The position numbers and the translations under genes are program-made. Source: Aquimarina macrocephali JAMB N27 (GTDB taxonomy: Bacteria; Bacteroidota; Bacteroidia; Flavobacteriales; Flavobacteriaceae). From it: a DNA stretch of 64,000 nucleotides. Positions 44,789 through 52,531 of the stretch are shown here, piece after piece. The first letter of the stretch is position 1. Each line of letters starts with the position of its first letter. The notes beneath the pieces were generated by a model that worked only from the letters and a program-made list of their open reading frames with translations, was not told the DNA's origin and did no database searches. The stretch lies in the NCBI RefSeq assembly GCF_000520995.1, contig NZ_JACA01000003.1, positions 62,001-126,000 of the forward strand, given 5' to 3'.

Positions 44789-45241
44789 TTACCTAAATCT
44801 AAAAAGTTCCTTTATGTAGTTTTTAAAGACGTATCCCCACGGAATAACAATAAGGTCAATAGGAATTGCCATAAGAAATGGTTTAAGAAATTCTTCTGAG
44901 GTCGAATCTAATTGACCAGAAGACCATAAAGGATATGCAATACCTATGGCCCATACCGACTTATAAAATAATTGCAGTAAAAGCAAAGGCAACATTTTTA
45001 ATGGATATCGTATTCCTAAGCCCATTAAAGTAGCATATGCGGCCCAGAAACTATAGGTAACTCCATCATAAGGGCCCCAAACTTCGCTAGGGTTGATAAT
45101 TTCTGACCATGTACTATGCCCCAAAGTTAAAAAGGTAAGGAGGTAAATAGCTCTCATAGCATACAAATAGAACTTTGGTACTTTTTTAGTTTTTACAGAA
45201 TTGTTTTCTAACGTGTTTGTGACATCGTGTTTTGATTTCAT
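44789..45241 (-). CDS. Small membrane protein of unknown function (leader-family gene C)
   Basis: A 150-residue protein: a polar N-terminus MKSKHDVTNTLEN (about 1-22), then about four hydrophobic helices (FYLYAMRAIYLLTFLTL, YSFWAAYATLMGLGI, LPLLLLQLFYKSVWAIG, LMAIPIDLIVIPWGYVF). No family is recognised with confidence. It has leader copy C directly before the ATG and a candidate operator (45288-45314) further upstream. Confidence 0.72.
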   Translation of the reverse strand: MKSKHDVTNTLENNSVKTKKVPKFYLYAMRAIYLLTFLTLGHSTWSEIINPSEVWGPYDGVTYSFWAAYATLMGLGIRYPLKMLPLLLLQLFYKSVWAIGIAYPLWSSGQLDSTSEEFLKPFLMAIPIDLIVIPWGYVFKNYIKELFRFR

Positions 45242-45246
45242 AATTG

Positions 45247-45276
45247 TTCGTTTTTTGATTGATGATGATTGATGAT
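45247..45276 (-). promoter_or_regulatory. Shared 5' leader repeat, copy C (extended form)
   Basis: On the coding strand it reads ATCATCA then ATCATCATCAATCA then AAAAACGAA, ending 5 nt before the ATG at 45241. Like copy B it has an extra ATCATCA unit. Confidence 0.75.
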
Positions 45277-45287
45277 TTCTTAAAATT

Positions 45288-45314
45288 TAAAATGTTTAGG
45301 TTTTAAACATTTTA
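45288..45314. promoter_or_regulatory. Inverted repeat upstream of gene C, operator-like
   Basis: TAAAATGTTTA and its complement TAAACATTTTA (11 bp each) are separated by 5 nt and lie 12 nt upstream of leader copy C, where a promoter would be. It has the size and symmetry of a dimeric repressor site, but could also form a small hairpin in the RNA. Confidence 0.45.
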
Positions 45315-45366
45315 TTTCGATATTTTATCCGGATAGATATATGTCTTAGTTGTTAGACATATGAGT

Positions 45367-46068
45367 TCATTTGCCCTTTTTTATCCCCATAATTAATAAC
45401 CATAGGCAAGTACCTATTTCCCCTATACTCGCAGGGAGCATAACAAAGGAGGGGATTTCATAATTAGGAAAAAGCAGTCCTCCGCATACCGCTATCAAAT
45501 AGCTAAAACAACCAACCATCAACAAAATGCCTAATACTTTAGGAAGAAAACCTGATTTAAAAACCAAATATCCAAAAGGAAAGAGCCAAAGTCCCCAAAA
45601 TACCTCAACAATAAGAATTCCATTATGATAAGATTCCAAAAGTAACATTACCTGTGCCTGTAACTGTTCTGTAGTATACACTTTAAGATATTCTGCATTA
45701 CCAATTAAAGAAAGAACATCAACTTTGTTTTGTATATTCAAATAAGAAATAGGAACACTAATGATTGCAAATACTACCATTAATATTGCAGAATTTTTAT
45801 GAACTGGTTTAAGCAATTTGTATAAAACTATCGGTAACATTATATAACATACATAGCTAATCAATCCACTTAAAATCCCCATTCGAAATAACAGTTCTGA
45901 TGTCACTATATTGTTAAATGTAATAGAGGCATCATCCCATACTATAAGTTTTGAAGGTACATACACTAGATTAAAGATTCCAGTTAGTACAACGCTTAAA
46001 TAAAACAATCCTGCTATTCTTGCAGTCCTATTTTGTGCATGATAATCTTCGTTTTTTATTAAATCCAT
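45367..46068 (-). CDS. DUF4386 membrane protein (leader-family gene D)
   Basis: A 233-residue membrane protein with about six helices, matching DUF4386 by NRTARIAGLFYLSVVLTGIF at the start, and HNGILIVEVFWGLWLFPFGYLVFKSGFLPKVLG (split: EVFWGLWLFPFGYLVFKSG, FLPKVLG) near the end. The function is unknown; many DUF4386 genes lie beside small regulators in Flavobacteria. It starts MDLIKNE, like gene E, and carries leader copy D. Confidence 0.85.
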   Translation of the reverse strand: MDLIKNEDYHAQNRTARIAGLFYLSVVLTGIFNLVYVPSKLIVWDDASITFNNIVTSELLFRMGILSGLISYVCYIMLPIVLYKLLKPVHKNSAILMVVFAIISVPISYLNIQNKVDVLSLIGNAEYLKVYTTEQLQAQVMLLLESYHNGILIVEVFWGLWLFPFGYLVFKSGFLPKVLGILLMVGCFSYLIAVCGGLLFPNYEIPSFVMLPASIGEIGTCLWLLIMGIKKGK

Positions 46069-46072
46069 AGTG

Positions 46073-46095
46073 TTCGTTTTTTGATTGATGATGAT
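46073..46095 (-). promoter_or_regulatory. Shared 5' leader repeat, copy D
   Basis: On the coding strand it reads ATCATCATCAATCA then AAAAACGAA, ending 4 nt before the ATG at 46068. It is identical to copies A and E. Confidence 0.75.
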
Positions 46096-46241
46096 TGCCT
46101 TTTGAAAATATTGGAAACAAAACTCCCATAGTAAAAAGTAATATCTATACTTAATACTGTTCTTTTATATAGTAGGTTATAGGATAAAAAGTGTGTGTTT
46201 TACAACTATATCGCTACTGTGATTTATTATGTATGTTGTTT

Positions 46242-46676
46242 CTAAGCTTCCTGCTTAGGCCATTTCAAGGCATAGCGAATGATTAATAAACTCAGAGCAA
46301 TTTCTATCACCCCTAAAAACATATAGTATATTGTCCAGGGTGTAGGGTTTATCATCGTAAGAGCCATTATAATAGTGTAAAGGCTACCAACAATGATATT
46401 TAACCAGCGATTTATGTTTGGTTTTAGTAATAGAGACAATGAAATCATCACTGCAGGAATAGCCATACTTATTGCAAAAGCCAGAATTATCGTAGGAGTT
46501 GTTTCACCAATAGGGGTGACTTTAGCTATCATATCTTCTATTGCTCCGGGTACGAATAAAGAGAAAAAATCTCCATAAATATAACATACTATAAGTGAGG
46601 TCCACAATGCAGAAAGTTTTAGCTTTACATTGATTTTATAATCTTCTAATATTTTGTTTTTTTTGATTAAATCCAT
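46242..46676 (-). CDS. DUF6326-like small membrane protein (leader-family gene E)
   Basis: A 144-residue membrane protein with four helices (KLSALWTSLIVCYIYGDFFSLF, split KLSALWTSLIVCYIYGD and FFSLF; AFAISMAIPAVMISLSLLL; WLNIIVGSLYTIIMAL; MFLGVIEIALSLLIIRYALKW). The DFFSLF-PG-I segment and the WTIYYMFLGVIEI segment match DUF6326. It starts MDLIKKN, shares this start and the leader with gene D, and lies 50 nt downstream of the GIN-domain gene. Confidence 0.8.
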   Translation of the reverse strand: MDLIKKNKILEDYKINVKLKLSALWTSLIVCYIYGDFFSLFVPGAIEDMIAKVTPIGETTPTIILAFAISMAIPAVMISLSLLLKPNINRWLNIIVGSLYTIIMALTMINPTPWTIYYMFLGVIEIALSLLIIRYALKWPKQEA

Positions 46677-46680
46677 ACTA

Positions 46681-46703
46681 TTCGTTTTTTGATTGATGAT
46701 GAT
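46681..46703 (-). promoter_or_regulatory. Shared 5' leader repeat, copy E
   Basis: On the coding strand it reads ATCATCATCAATCA then AAAAACGAA, ending 4 nt before the ATG at 46676. It lies within the 50-nt gap after the GIN-domain gene. Confidence 0.75.
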
Positions 46704-46726
46704 AATTTAATTTTCTTCTCTATTGA

Positions 46727-47284
46727 TTAGTTAGAGAAATCAATTTCATTCGTATTCCCTTTTAATTTTACATTAGATCCAGGAGTAGCAGAGCATTTAA
46801 CCGACTCATATGATAGTTCGAGATTTCCATTACTATCATCTGTAAATTCCAGTATTAAATCTTTTCCAGAAACTGTTCCTTTTGTTTCGAAATATGATTC
46901 TGAGTTCACCTGTAGTGAATCCAATTGATGATTAGAAACAAATATTCTCACGGTATCTCCTTTTTCCTCTCTCTTTGTTTTTTCTATGATTAATTTTTTA
47001 TCCTTCACTTCAGTTTTGATATGTATCAATAAATTTTCTGAGGCTTCTACTTTTACTTCAGTTATACTATCTTGTTTAAAAAAAACTTCAATACCATGAC
47101 TAACCGATATCTTGCTAAACGCAGAAACAATTCTTGTTTCAGATATCATATTCTCTGTATATCGAATTGCATTCTCTCGAAGTTCTCCTTTCCTCACATT
47201 ATCATGTATAGAAAACTGAAAAGCCAGAAAAAAAAGAATAACAGCTCCTAATGCACCTATTACAATCCAATTACTTGTTTTCAT
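46727..47284 (-). CDS. GIN-domain (DUF2807) protein
   Basis: A 185-residue protein with an N-terminal transmembrane/export helix (VIGALGAVILFFLAF) followed by a right-handed beta-helix-like GIN domain (about 55-183; ISVSHGIEVFFKQ, VKVEASENLLIHI, LQVNSESYFETKG, LELSYESVKCSATPGSNVKLKG split after ATP). DUF2807 proteins are surface or periplasmic and their role is not known. It overlaps the GntR gene by 14 nt and is the last gene of the ABC operon. Confidence 0.88.
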   Translation of the reverse strand: MKTSNWIVIGALGAVILFFLAFQFSIHDNVRKGELRENAIRYTENMISETRIVSAFSKISVSHGIEVFFKQDSITEVKVEASENLLIHIKTEVKDKKLIIEKTKREEKGDTVRIFVSNHQLDSLQVNSESYFETKGTVSGKDLILEFTDDSNGNLELSYESVKCSATPGSNVKLKGNTNEIDFSN

Positions 47285-47651
47285 GATCTATATTATTTAG
47301 ATATTGATTAAATGAGTCTTTTACTTCTTCAAATTTTATATCAAGCAGTCCCATTTTTTTAAATATATCCGGAAGAAGTTCTTCCATAAATTCTTTTCTT
47401 TTAATATCGAGAACCTTGTTGTATCCATTTTCTGAAACAAAATACCCTATCCCTCTTTTGTTATAGATTACCTCTTGTTCCTGCAAATAGGTAAAAGCCC
47501 TTATCGCAGTGTTAGGGTTTACCTCTACCATAACAGCAATCTCTCTCACAGAAGGTATTCTTTCATCCTCCTGCCATCTTTTTACAAGTATATTCTCATA
47601 GAAAAAATCTACGATTTGTAAATAAATAGGTTTGCTGTCATCAAAATCCAT
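47271..47651 (-). CDS. GntR-family regulator, YtrA type
   Basis: A 126-residue regulator: an N-terminal winged helix (about 10-75; PIYLQIVDFFYENILVKRW, RIPSVREIAVMVEVNPNTA, GYFVSENG) and a short helical C-terminus without a ligand domain, as in YtrA. YtrA-type GntR proteins usually repress their own ABC-transporter operon. It overlaps the GIN gene by 14 nt and follows the permease gene after 2 nt, so it is expected to control this operon. Confidence 0.92.
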   Translation of the reverse strand: MDFDDSKPIYLQIVDFFYENILVKRWQEDERIPSVREIAVMVEVNPNTAIRAFTYLQEQEVIYNKRGIGYFVSENGYNKVLDIKRKEFMEELLPDIFKKMGLLDIKFEEVKDSFNQYLNNIDHENK

Positions 47652-47653
47652 CC

Positions 47654-48406
47654 TTATACTTCCTTTTCAACTATCTTAAAATAACTTGCCAATAGCATTA
47701 ATGGCACAAAAATGCCCATAAAAAATCCTTTTCCCATTCCAGAAAAATCTTGTCCTGTCTTATCAAATGCTTCTGAAGCTAGTCCTTCTCCCGAAAATAC
47801 ATCATACCCATAATTGAGCATCCCGAAAAGCATCATATTGAGTACTACCAGCCCAAAAACAAATAATACAACTACAAGTAATGTTTTTCCTACTCTATTT
47901 TTATTAAATGCGATAGCACCATAAAGAAATACGGGTTGTATGACAAAATACACCTTAACCAGTTGCCAGTAACTTTCTGAAAATATAGGCAACAGGTGAA
48001 AATTCGTTTCAGAAAACATGCTACCAAGTATAATTGTTATTTGTCCGACCAAAAAACCAAGGAATGAAAATACAAGAGTATATACCACAAAAGTACTAAG
48101 CCAGGCTGCAGCTATTCTTTCATAAGATGAAACGGGTAATGAAAAATATAAATGGTTTGATTTTTGGTTATGCGCTTCTTTAAAAGTTGAAAAAATGAAT
48201 AGTACTCCTAGCCCTACATAAAATTTACCAAATATGCTCGTAAATTCGCCACTCGAAATCTGATGATCTCCTCGTAAACTAAACAAAAAGACAATAAAAA
48301 AAATAGCGCTGGCAACAGATAAAGTAGTAAGTATTGCTCCCTTTAGAAGTATGATATCTCTATATATAAAACTGCCTATTCTCTTAATGTTAAATTGCTC
48401 CATCAT
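47654..48406 (-). CDS. ABC transporter permease
   Basis: A 250-residue membrane protein with six helices (AILTTLSVASAIFFIVFLFS, FYVGLGVLFIFSTF, IAAAWLSTFVVYTLVFSFLGF split at FVVYT, GAIAFNKNRVGKTLLVVVLFVFGL split at GKT, IFVPLMLLASYF). The ABC-2 type topology fits YtrC-like permeases. It overlaps the ATP-binding gene by 17 nt. The substrate is unknown; such systems often export lipids, peptides or antibiotics. Confidence 0.85.
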   Translation of the reverse strand: MMEQFNIKRIGSFIYRDIILLKGAILTTLSVASAIFFIVFLFSLRGDHQISSGEFTSIFGKFYVGLGVLFIFSTFKEAHNQKSNHLYFSLPVSSYERIAAAWLSTFVVYTLVFSFLGFLVGQITIILGSMFSETNFHLLPIFSESYWQLVKVYFVIQPVFLYGAIAFNKNRVGKTLLVVVLFVFGLVVLNMMLFGMLNYGYDVFSGEGLASEAFDKTGQDFSGMGKGFFMGIFVPLMLLASYFKIVEKEV

Positions 48407-49256
48407 GAAATGTATTTAAGGCATTATTAATTCTATTAGACTCGCTTAAAATGGCATTAAATAATAATTCGAGATCCACTTCTGTCTCATCTCTATCTTG
48501 TCTAAAAAGCATAGCTTTTCCTCCAAAAGATGTTTCAGAATAAATAATAGATTCTTTTGCATCTCGTGTAGGTTTTCCAAACCATAAATGTTCAGAAACA
48601 TTAGACAATGGTTGATCAAATGCTACTTTAGATTGATCCAATATCACTACATGATTTATCAAACTATGTAAATCCCGGACCTGATGGGTAGAAATAATAA
48701 TACATTTTCCCTCATCAACCGCCAGAGCCATAATCTTCCTAAATTGACTTTTTGATGGGATATCCAACCCATTAGTTGGCTCATCCATAAGCAGGAGCTT
48801 CGTATTTGTTGCAATTCCAAATGCAATAAGTACTTTCTTCTTATTACCAAAAGAAAGAGTTGATATATTTTCATCAGCCGAGAGCTTAAATTCTTCTATT
48901 AATTTATAAAATTGATCCCGAGAGAACCCTGGATAAAAAGGAGAATTTACTTGTTCATAAGTAGAAATCTTAAGTCCTGGTAATTCAAAATCTTCTGGTA
49001 CCATAAAAATATCCTGAAGACATTTTACATTTCTTCCTGAAATATTTTCACCCAAAACCCGATAATAACCCGCTTTTGGGAATAACAATCCAGTCATTAT
49101 CTTCATTAATGTACTCTTTCCTTCACCATTCTTACCAAAAAGCCCATAAATGTTTCCCGGGATAAAATCTAAAGTGATATTATCCAGGATTATTTTGCTT
49201 TTTGGGTAATAGAACCGTAAGTCTTTAATTTGAATCATGGTTAGTGTATTAGTCAT
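48390..49256 (-). CDS. ABC transporter ATP-binding protein
   Basis: A 288-residue nucleotide-binding subunit. Walker A is GLFGKNGEGKSTLMK (about 34-48), the signature region LSFGNKKKVLIAFG is atypical (LSFGN rather than LSGGQ), Walker B is LLLMDEPTNGLD and the switch His is in ISTHQVRDL. ATG at 49256 gives MTNTLTMIQIK; the internal ATG at 49238 (MIQIKDLRF) is an equally plausible start. It heads the operon ATPase-permease-GntR-GIN. Confidence 0.93.
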   Translation of the reverse strand: MTNTLTMIQIKDLRFYYPKSKIILDNITLDFIPGNIYGLFGKNGEGKSTLMKIMTGLLFPKAGYYRVLGENISGRNVKCLQDIFMVPEDFELPGLKISTYEQVNSPFYPGFSRDQFYKLIEEFKLSADENISTLSFGNKKKVLIAFGIATNTKLLLMDEPTNGLDIPSKSQFRKIMALAVDEGKCIIISTHQVRDLHSLINHVVILDQSKVAFDQPLSNVSEHLWFGKPTRDAKESIIYSETSFGGKAMLFRQDRDETEVDLELLFNAILSESNRINNALNTFHDGAI

Positions 49257-49558
49257 CTAGTACACTACAAATATATCTAAGAGAAATCAATAAACCAAAG
49301 GTTTTTTATTTTATTGATTATCTGCCAGTTAACCTATTAAAATCAAAACAACGCTTAGGCCAGATATAGTAAAGGTTTTCGGAATATTACATTTTTAGAA
49401 TTATAATATTGAAAATTGACGCTCTTCTAATTAAATATTCCAATTTTTAAAGAATTTTTAAAGTTATAGAAGGTCATTATGCTGTCTTATGGGCTTTCTT
49501 TTTTTCTATAAGCAACAATTCTTTTTCCATTTTTCTAAATATTTTTTTCATAAAATAT
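49257..49558. other. 302-nt region upstream of the ABC operon
   Basis: No gene is seen. It should hold the promoter and YtrA-type operator of the ABC operon, but no clear inverted repeat was found near 49260-49330. A long inverted repeat (49527-49570) lies at its right edge. Confidence 0.5.
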
Positions 49559-49570
49559 TTAGAAAAATGG
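49527..49570. repeat. 19-bp perfect inverted repeat across the DUF2867 stop
   Basis: CCATTTTTCTAAATATTTT (49527-49545) is the exact reverse complement of 49552-49570, with a 6-nt loop. The DUF2867 stop codon lies inside the right arm. It would form a stable though AT-rich stem at the 3' end of that mRNA; no T-run follows it, so it is not a typical terminator. Confidence 0.6.
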
Positions 49571-50041
49571 TTTCACAAAAAAGAAATATATTTTTCCCAA
49601 GGTATTATGAATTTTCACCACAGTTGCTAGTTCTATTATCGTGTCTTTCTCCTCTTTATAGCTAATAAAAGATAGTTTAAAATCTAAATGTTTATCTGTT
49701 TGTCCTGTTAATAATTCTATATCATTCTTATCCAGTACATCAAATATTGCAATACTATCCCCAATATTACCTTCAAATTCGTTCAAATATGCTTCTCTTT
49801 CTATATGGGTTAGTTTAGTTGCCGTTTTTAGTCCCATTTTTTTGGCTATTTTCTCTCTAGAGAGTAATAGTTTTGTAAAAAACGGTGAGAAGGATTTAAA
49901 GAATGCCACCATGCAATCTTTTGGTTTAGGCACTTCATTTAATAATGTGGTTCTTAATTGAAAAACATCACTATAACTTACTTCTTTACTTTGTTTAGTA
50001 ATTAGATATTCTTTATTTAGTTCTATCTCTATTATTTTCAT
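49559..50041 (-). CDS. DUF2867 family protein
   Basis: A 160-residue soluble protein. The DUF2867 pattern includes VPKPKDCMVAFFKS near the start and a late SFISYKEEKDTIIELATVVKIHNTLGKIYF (split: LSFISYKEEKDTIIELATVV, KIHNTLGKIYFFFVKPFF), which is the family's closing helix-grip strand pair ending in PF. In other proteins DUF2867 resembles START/SRPBCC-like folds, so a hydrophobic ligand is possible. The 3' end lies inside a long inverted repeat. Confidence 0.8.
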   Translation of the reverse strand: MKIIEIELNKEYLITKQSKEVSYSDVFQLRTTLLNEVPKPKDCMVAFFKSFSPFFTKLLLSREKIAKKMGLKTATKLTHIEREAYLNEFEGNIGDSIAIFDVLDKNDIELLTGQTDKHLDFKLSFISYKEEKDTIIELATVVKIHNTLGKIYFFFVKPFF

Positions 50042-50098
50042 TTTTTAAAAACTAAAGTCTCATTATTATTCTTTATTTACTATTGTTATAGCATACTA

Positions 50099-50614
50099 CT
50101 ACATCTTTTTATTTAAGATATAATACCTATGTTCATCCCAAATTTTATCATTCTTAATAATTGCCTTTTGGAATATTCCTTCTTTTTTAAATCCACTTTT
50201 TTCGAGAACCCTCATCGAAGTAGTGTTATATTCAATAATTCCTGCATATATTCTAATCAGGTTTAATTTTTCAAATCCATATTCGGTTATCTGGTCTACG
50301 GCTTTTGTAGTAATTCCTTTACCCCAATATGGTTCTCCCAGCCAATACCCTATTTCTGCAGATTTTCTATATATATCATTTTGTAACATAAGAGATATAA
50401 CTCCGCAAAGTTCCCCTCTAAACTCTATCCCAAAGCTTACCGCAGGATCCTGTTGTATTGTCATCTCAATAAAGGATGTAGCATCCTTTTCATCATAAGG
50501 GTTAGGGAAATAATCTCTTAAATTATTTGATATATTACTATTGTTGGCAAGTTTTGCCATTTGTGATTTATCAGATTCTTCAAGCTCTCTTATTTTAATT
50601 TCTCTATTATCCAT
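50099..50614 (-). CDS. GNAT N-acetyltransferase (RimJ/RimL type)
   Basis: A 171-residue acetyltransferase. Motifs: REIKIRELEESDKSQMAKLANN, EIGYWLGEPYWGKGITTKAV (about 88-107, acetyl-CoA-binding motif A), and the motif B tyrosine segment IIEYNTTSMRVLEKSGFKKEG. It acetylates a protein N-terminus or a small amine; the acceptor is unknown. Confidence 0.92.
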   Translation of the reverse strand: MDNREIKIRELEESDKSQMAKLANNSNISNNLRDYFPNPYDEKDATSFIEMTIQQDPAVSFGIEFRGELCGVISLMLQNDIYRKSAEIGYWLGEPYWGKGITTKAVDQITEYGFEKLNLIRIYAGIIEYNTTSMRVLEKSGFKKEGIFQKAIIKNDKIWDEHRYYILNKKM

Positions 50615-50683
50615 AATTCATTAAGTTATTGATAAACCCAAGCAATGATATGGCAATTTATGAAGGTAATTTTCATTCTGCAC

Positions 50684-51124
50684 TTATTTTTTCGACATCA
50701 AATATTCTTTTAAACTACTTTTAATAAAGTATTCCCAGCCTCCTATACAGCTCTCTCGTGCAAATTCTGGAATGTCCGATGGAAAACTGTGTATTATTTC
50801 GGTTATCAACCTAAGTTTTACATGGTTCTCATTTTTAAACAATTCGAATGTTACGAATGAATCTCCACTATATTCTTTATATCTCCAACCATATTTTATT
50901 TTCTGATATGGTATTACTTCTGTTATCTTCCAGAGGTGTGTAAATTTTCGATTTTCGACCTCGACAACAAATTGTGTTTCAAATCCTTCTTTTGCTTCAA
51001 ACGATTCAATTTGTTCAAAAAACCATTTTTTCATTTGGTCTAACTCTGTTATGGCTTTCCAAACATTTTTTGGTGTTGTCATATAAGTTTCTTCTACTAC
51101 AATTGGTACATCTATATTTTTCAT
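50684..51124 (-). CDS. SRPBCC/AHSA1-type domain protein
   Basis: A 146-residue helix-grip protein of the AHSA1 (Hsp90 activator homology) kind: YMTTPKNVWKAITELDQMKKWFF at the start, VVEVENRKFTHLWKITEV in the middle and CIGGWEYFIKSSLKEYL at the end. Such proteins bind hydrophobic ligands; the specific role is unknown. It stands alone in a run of small same-strand genes. Confidence 0.88.
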   Translation of the reverse strand: MKNIDVPIVVEETYMTTPKNVWKAITELDQMKKWFFEQIESFEAKEGFETQFVVEVENRKFTHLWKITEVIPYQKIKYGWRYKEYSGDSFVTFELFKNENHVKLRLITEIIHSFPSDIPEFARESCIGGWEYFIKSSLKEYLMSKK

Positions 51125-51190
51125 ATGACAAAATATTTTAACTATGCATTTTATTTTCTCCTCTCTTCTATTGAGCAGCTTTTGTTTTTC

Positions 51191-51532
51191 TCATCGTTTT
51201 CTAATAAAATGAACTTTTGATATTAAATCGTTTTCAATTTCATAGATCACTACTACTTCATTAAAACCAACTCCTTTTCTACCAGTTACTTGTTCTCTAT
51301 CAATTACTTTGTTCCCAAATACTATTCTATTTGTAATAGTCGCTCTAAGTTTTGGAGAATTCTCAAAGACATCTTGATAAACTTCTTTTAGTTTTGAAAT
51401 GTTATCGATAAATGGTTCTGACTCAAGAAAATTATAAATTTTGATATCAGCAGTATAAAAAGATAAAAAATCAGGTAAATTTCTATCATTATATGCATCT
51501 AATTGGTCTTGTACTATTTTTTCTGGATTCAT
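51191..51532 (-). CDS. NTF2-like / SnoaL-type protein
   Basis: A 113-residue cone-shaped alpha+beta protein: QDQLDAYNDRNLPDFLSFYT at the N-terminus (typical Asp-Ala-Tyr-Asn start), KLKEVYQDVFENSPKLRA helix, and DREQVTGRKG-VVIYEIEN-LISKVHFI strands. Members range from steroid isomerases to binding proteins, so function cannot be fixed. It is 11 nt upstream of a lipoprotein gene in the reading direction of neither strand's operon; spacing to the gene before it is short (12 nt), so the two may be co-transcribed. Confidence 0.85.
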   Translation of the reverse strand: MNPEKIVQDQLDAYNDRNLPDFLSFYTADIKIYNFLESEPFIDNISKLKEVYQDVFENSPKLRATITNRIVFGNKVIDREQVTGRKGVGFNEVVVIYEIENDLISKVHFIRKR

Positions 51533-51543
51533 TTTTATCTATC

Positions 51544-52275
51544 CTATTTTTCTATTAATGTTGGAAAATTGTCAAGATCAACATCCGGTAGTTTTTCATT
51601 GCAATTCTTTATTATTTTCCCAAGTAAATAAGGGCCCGTTTCTTTTTCATACCCCAGCCGAATATAAGTATAACAATCATTTTCTCTTAGATCTGTAAAT
51701 TCTGTTGAAAAATAAGAAATACCCGTTTTATCACTTGTATCAGATTCATCTCCAAAATAGAAGCTTGAAGCTATATCTGCTTTTCCATTTTGAGTATGAT
51801 TTGATTTATCAAATTCTGTCATCTCAATTTTATAATCGATTGTAGTATAGTTAAGTCTTTTAATTATAACGGCAACTGCAAGATTACCTTTTTTACCCGT
51901 TAATGTTATTCGACGACCTATTTCTGGAGTTTCGGGGAAATAAATAGTATCTGTATCATTTAAAATCAACAGATTATCAGAAAGTGTGATCTTCTTCTCT
52001 CTTAATTTTTTGAGTCCATCAATAAATTTATCTGAATAGTCAGACTTATTTTTAATACTTATTTCTGTTTCTTTTTTATCAATATCATTTTCCTTATCAT
52101 CAGAAAGATCTACTCTCTTATTAGTATATGAACTATCTGTAGCTATTGTTTTTGTTGTATCTACAAGAATCGAAGATGCTTTTTCATTCGTCTGTGAGTT
52201 ACTACACCCCAATACACTCATTATGATTAGAGTTGTTACTATATTTTTTGTCTTTACTATTTTAAGATGATTCAT
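51544..52275 (-). CDS. Lipoprotein of unknown function
   Basis: A 243-residue lipoprotein (Cys24 in IIMSVLGC). A charged low-complexity linker (about 30-85) is followed by a beta-rich domain (about 95-240) with ILNDTDTIYFPETPEIGRRITL (split after IYFP) and YFGDESDTSDKTGISYF. No family is recognised. It sits directly before the NTF2-like gene. Confidence 0.72.
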   Translation of the reverse strand: MNHLKIVKTKNIVTTLIIMSVLGCSNSQTNEKASSILVDTTKTIATDSSYTNKRVDLSDDKENDIDKKETEISIKNKSDYSDKFIDGLKKLREKKITLSDNLLILNDTDTIYFPETPEIGRRITLTGKKGNLAVAVIIKRLNYTTIDYKIEMTEFDKSNHTQNGKADIASSFYFGDESDTSDKTGISYFSTEFTDLRENDCYTYIRLGYEKETGPYLLGKIIKNCNEKLPDVDLDNFPTLIEK

Positions 52276-52430
52276 AATAATTCTGTGGTAATTATTTAAT
52301 TTAAAAAAGACAAGAGGCGTTTTCTACTATAGTTTAAAAGTAATTAATTCAAGTGAATATGGTAAGAAAATTCTACAACAATGAATTAAAGTTATTATAA
52401 AATGATCTTAATACATACTTCTATAAACCA

Positions 52431-52488
52431 ATAGGTCTATCTTACTTATACCAGACGTCGTGCCCTTGTATAAGTAAGATAGACCTAT
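52431..52488. repeat. Large hairpin: 20-bp perfect inverted repeat downstream of pepD
   Basis: ATAGGTCTATCTTACTTATA (52431-52450) is the exact reverse complement of 52469-52488, with an 18-nt loop that is richer in GC than the arms. It lies 44 nt past the pepD stop and 156 nt before the next gene on the same strand. The minus-strand flank has few Ts, so it is more than a simple terminator; a small mobile-element remnant or an mRNA-protecting hairpin are alternatives. Confidence 0.75.
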
Positions 52489-52531
52489 ATGCTATCAATA
52501 CTTTGATTAACAGTTATAGTCAAAAAGACAA

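Noticed and set aside
45339..45362. ATATGTCT/AGACATAT inverted repeat after the DUF4386 gene as a terminator
   Set aside because: Eight-bp AT-rich stem with no following T-run; too weak to list as a feature.
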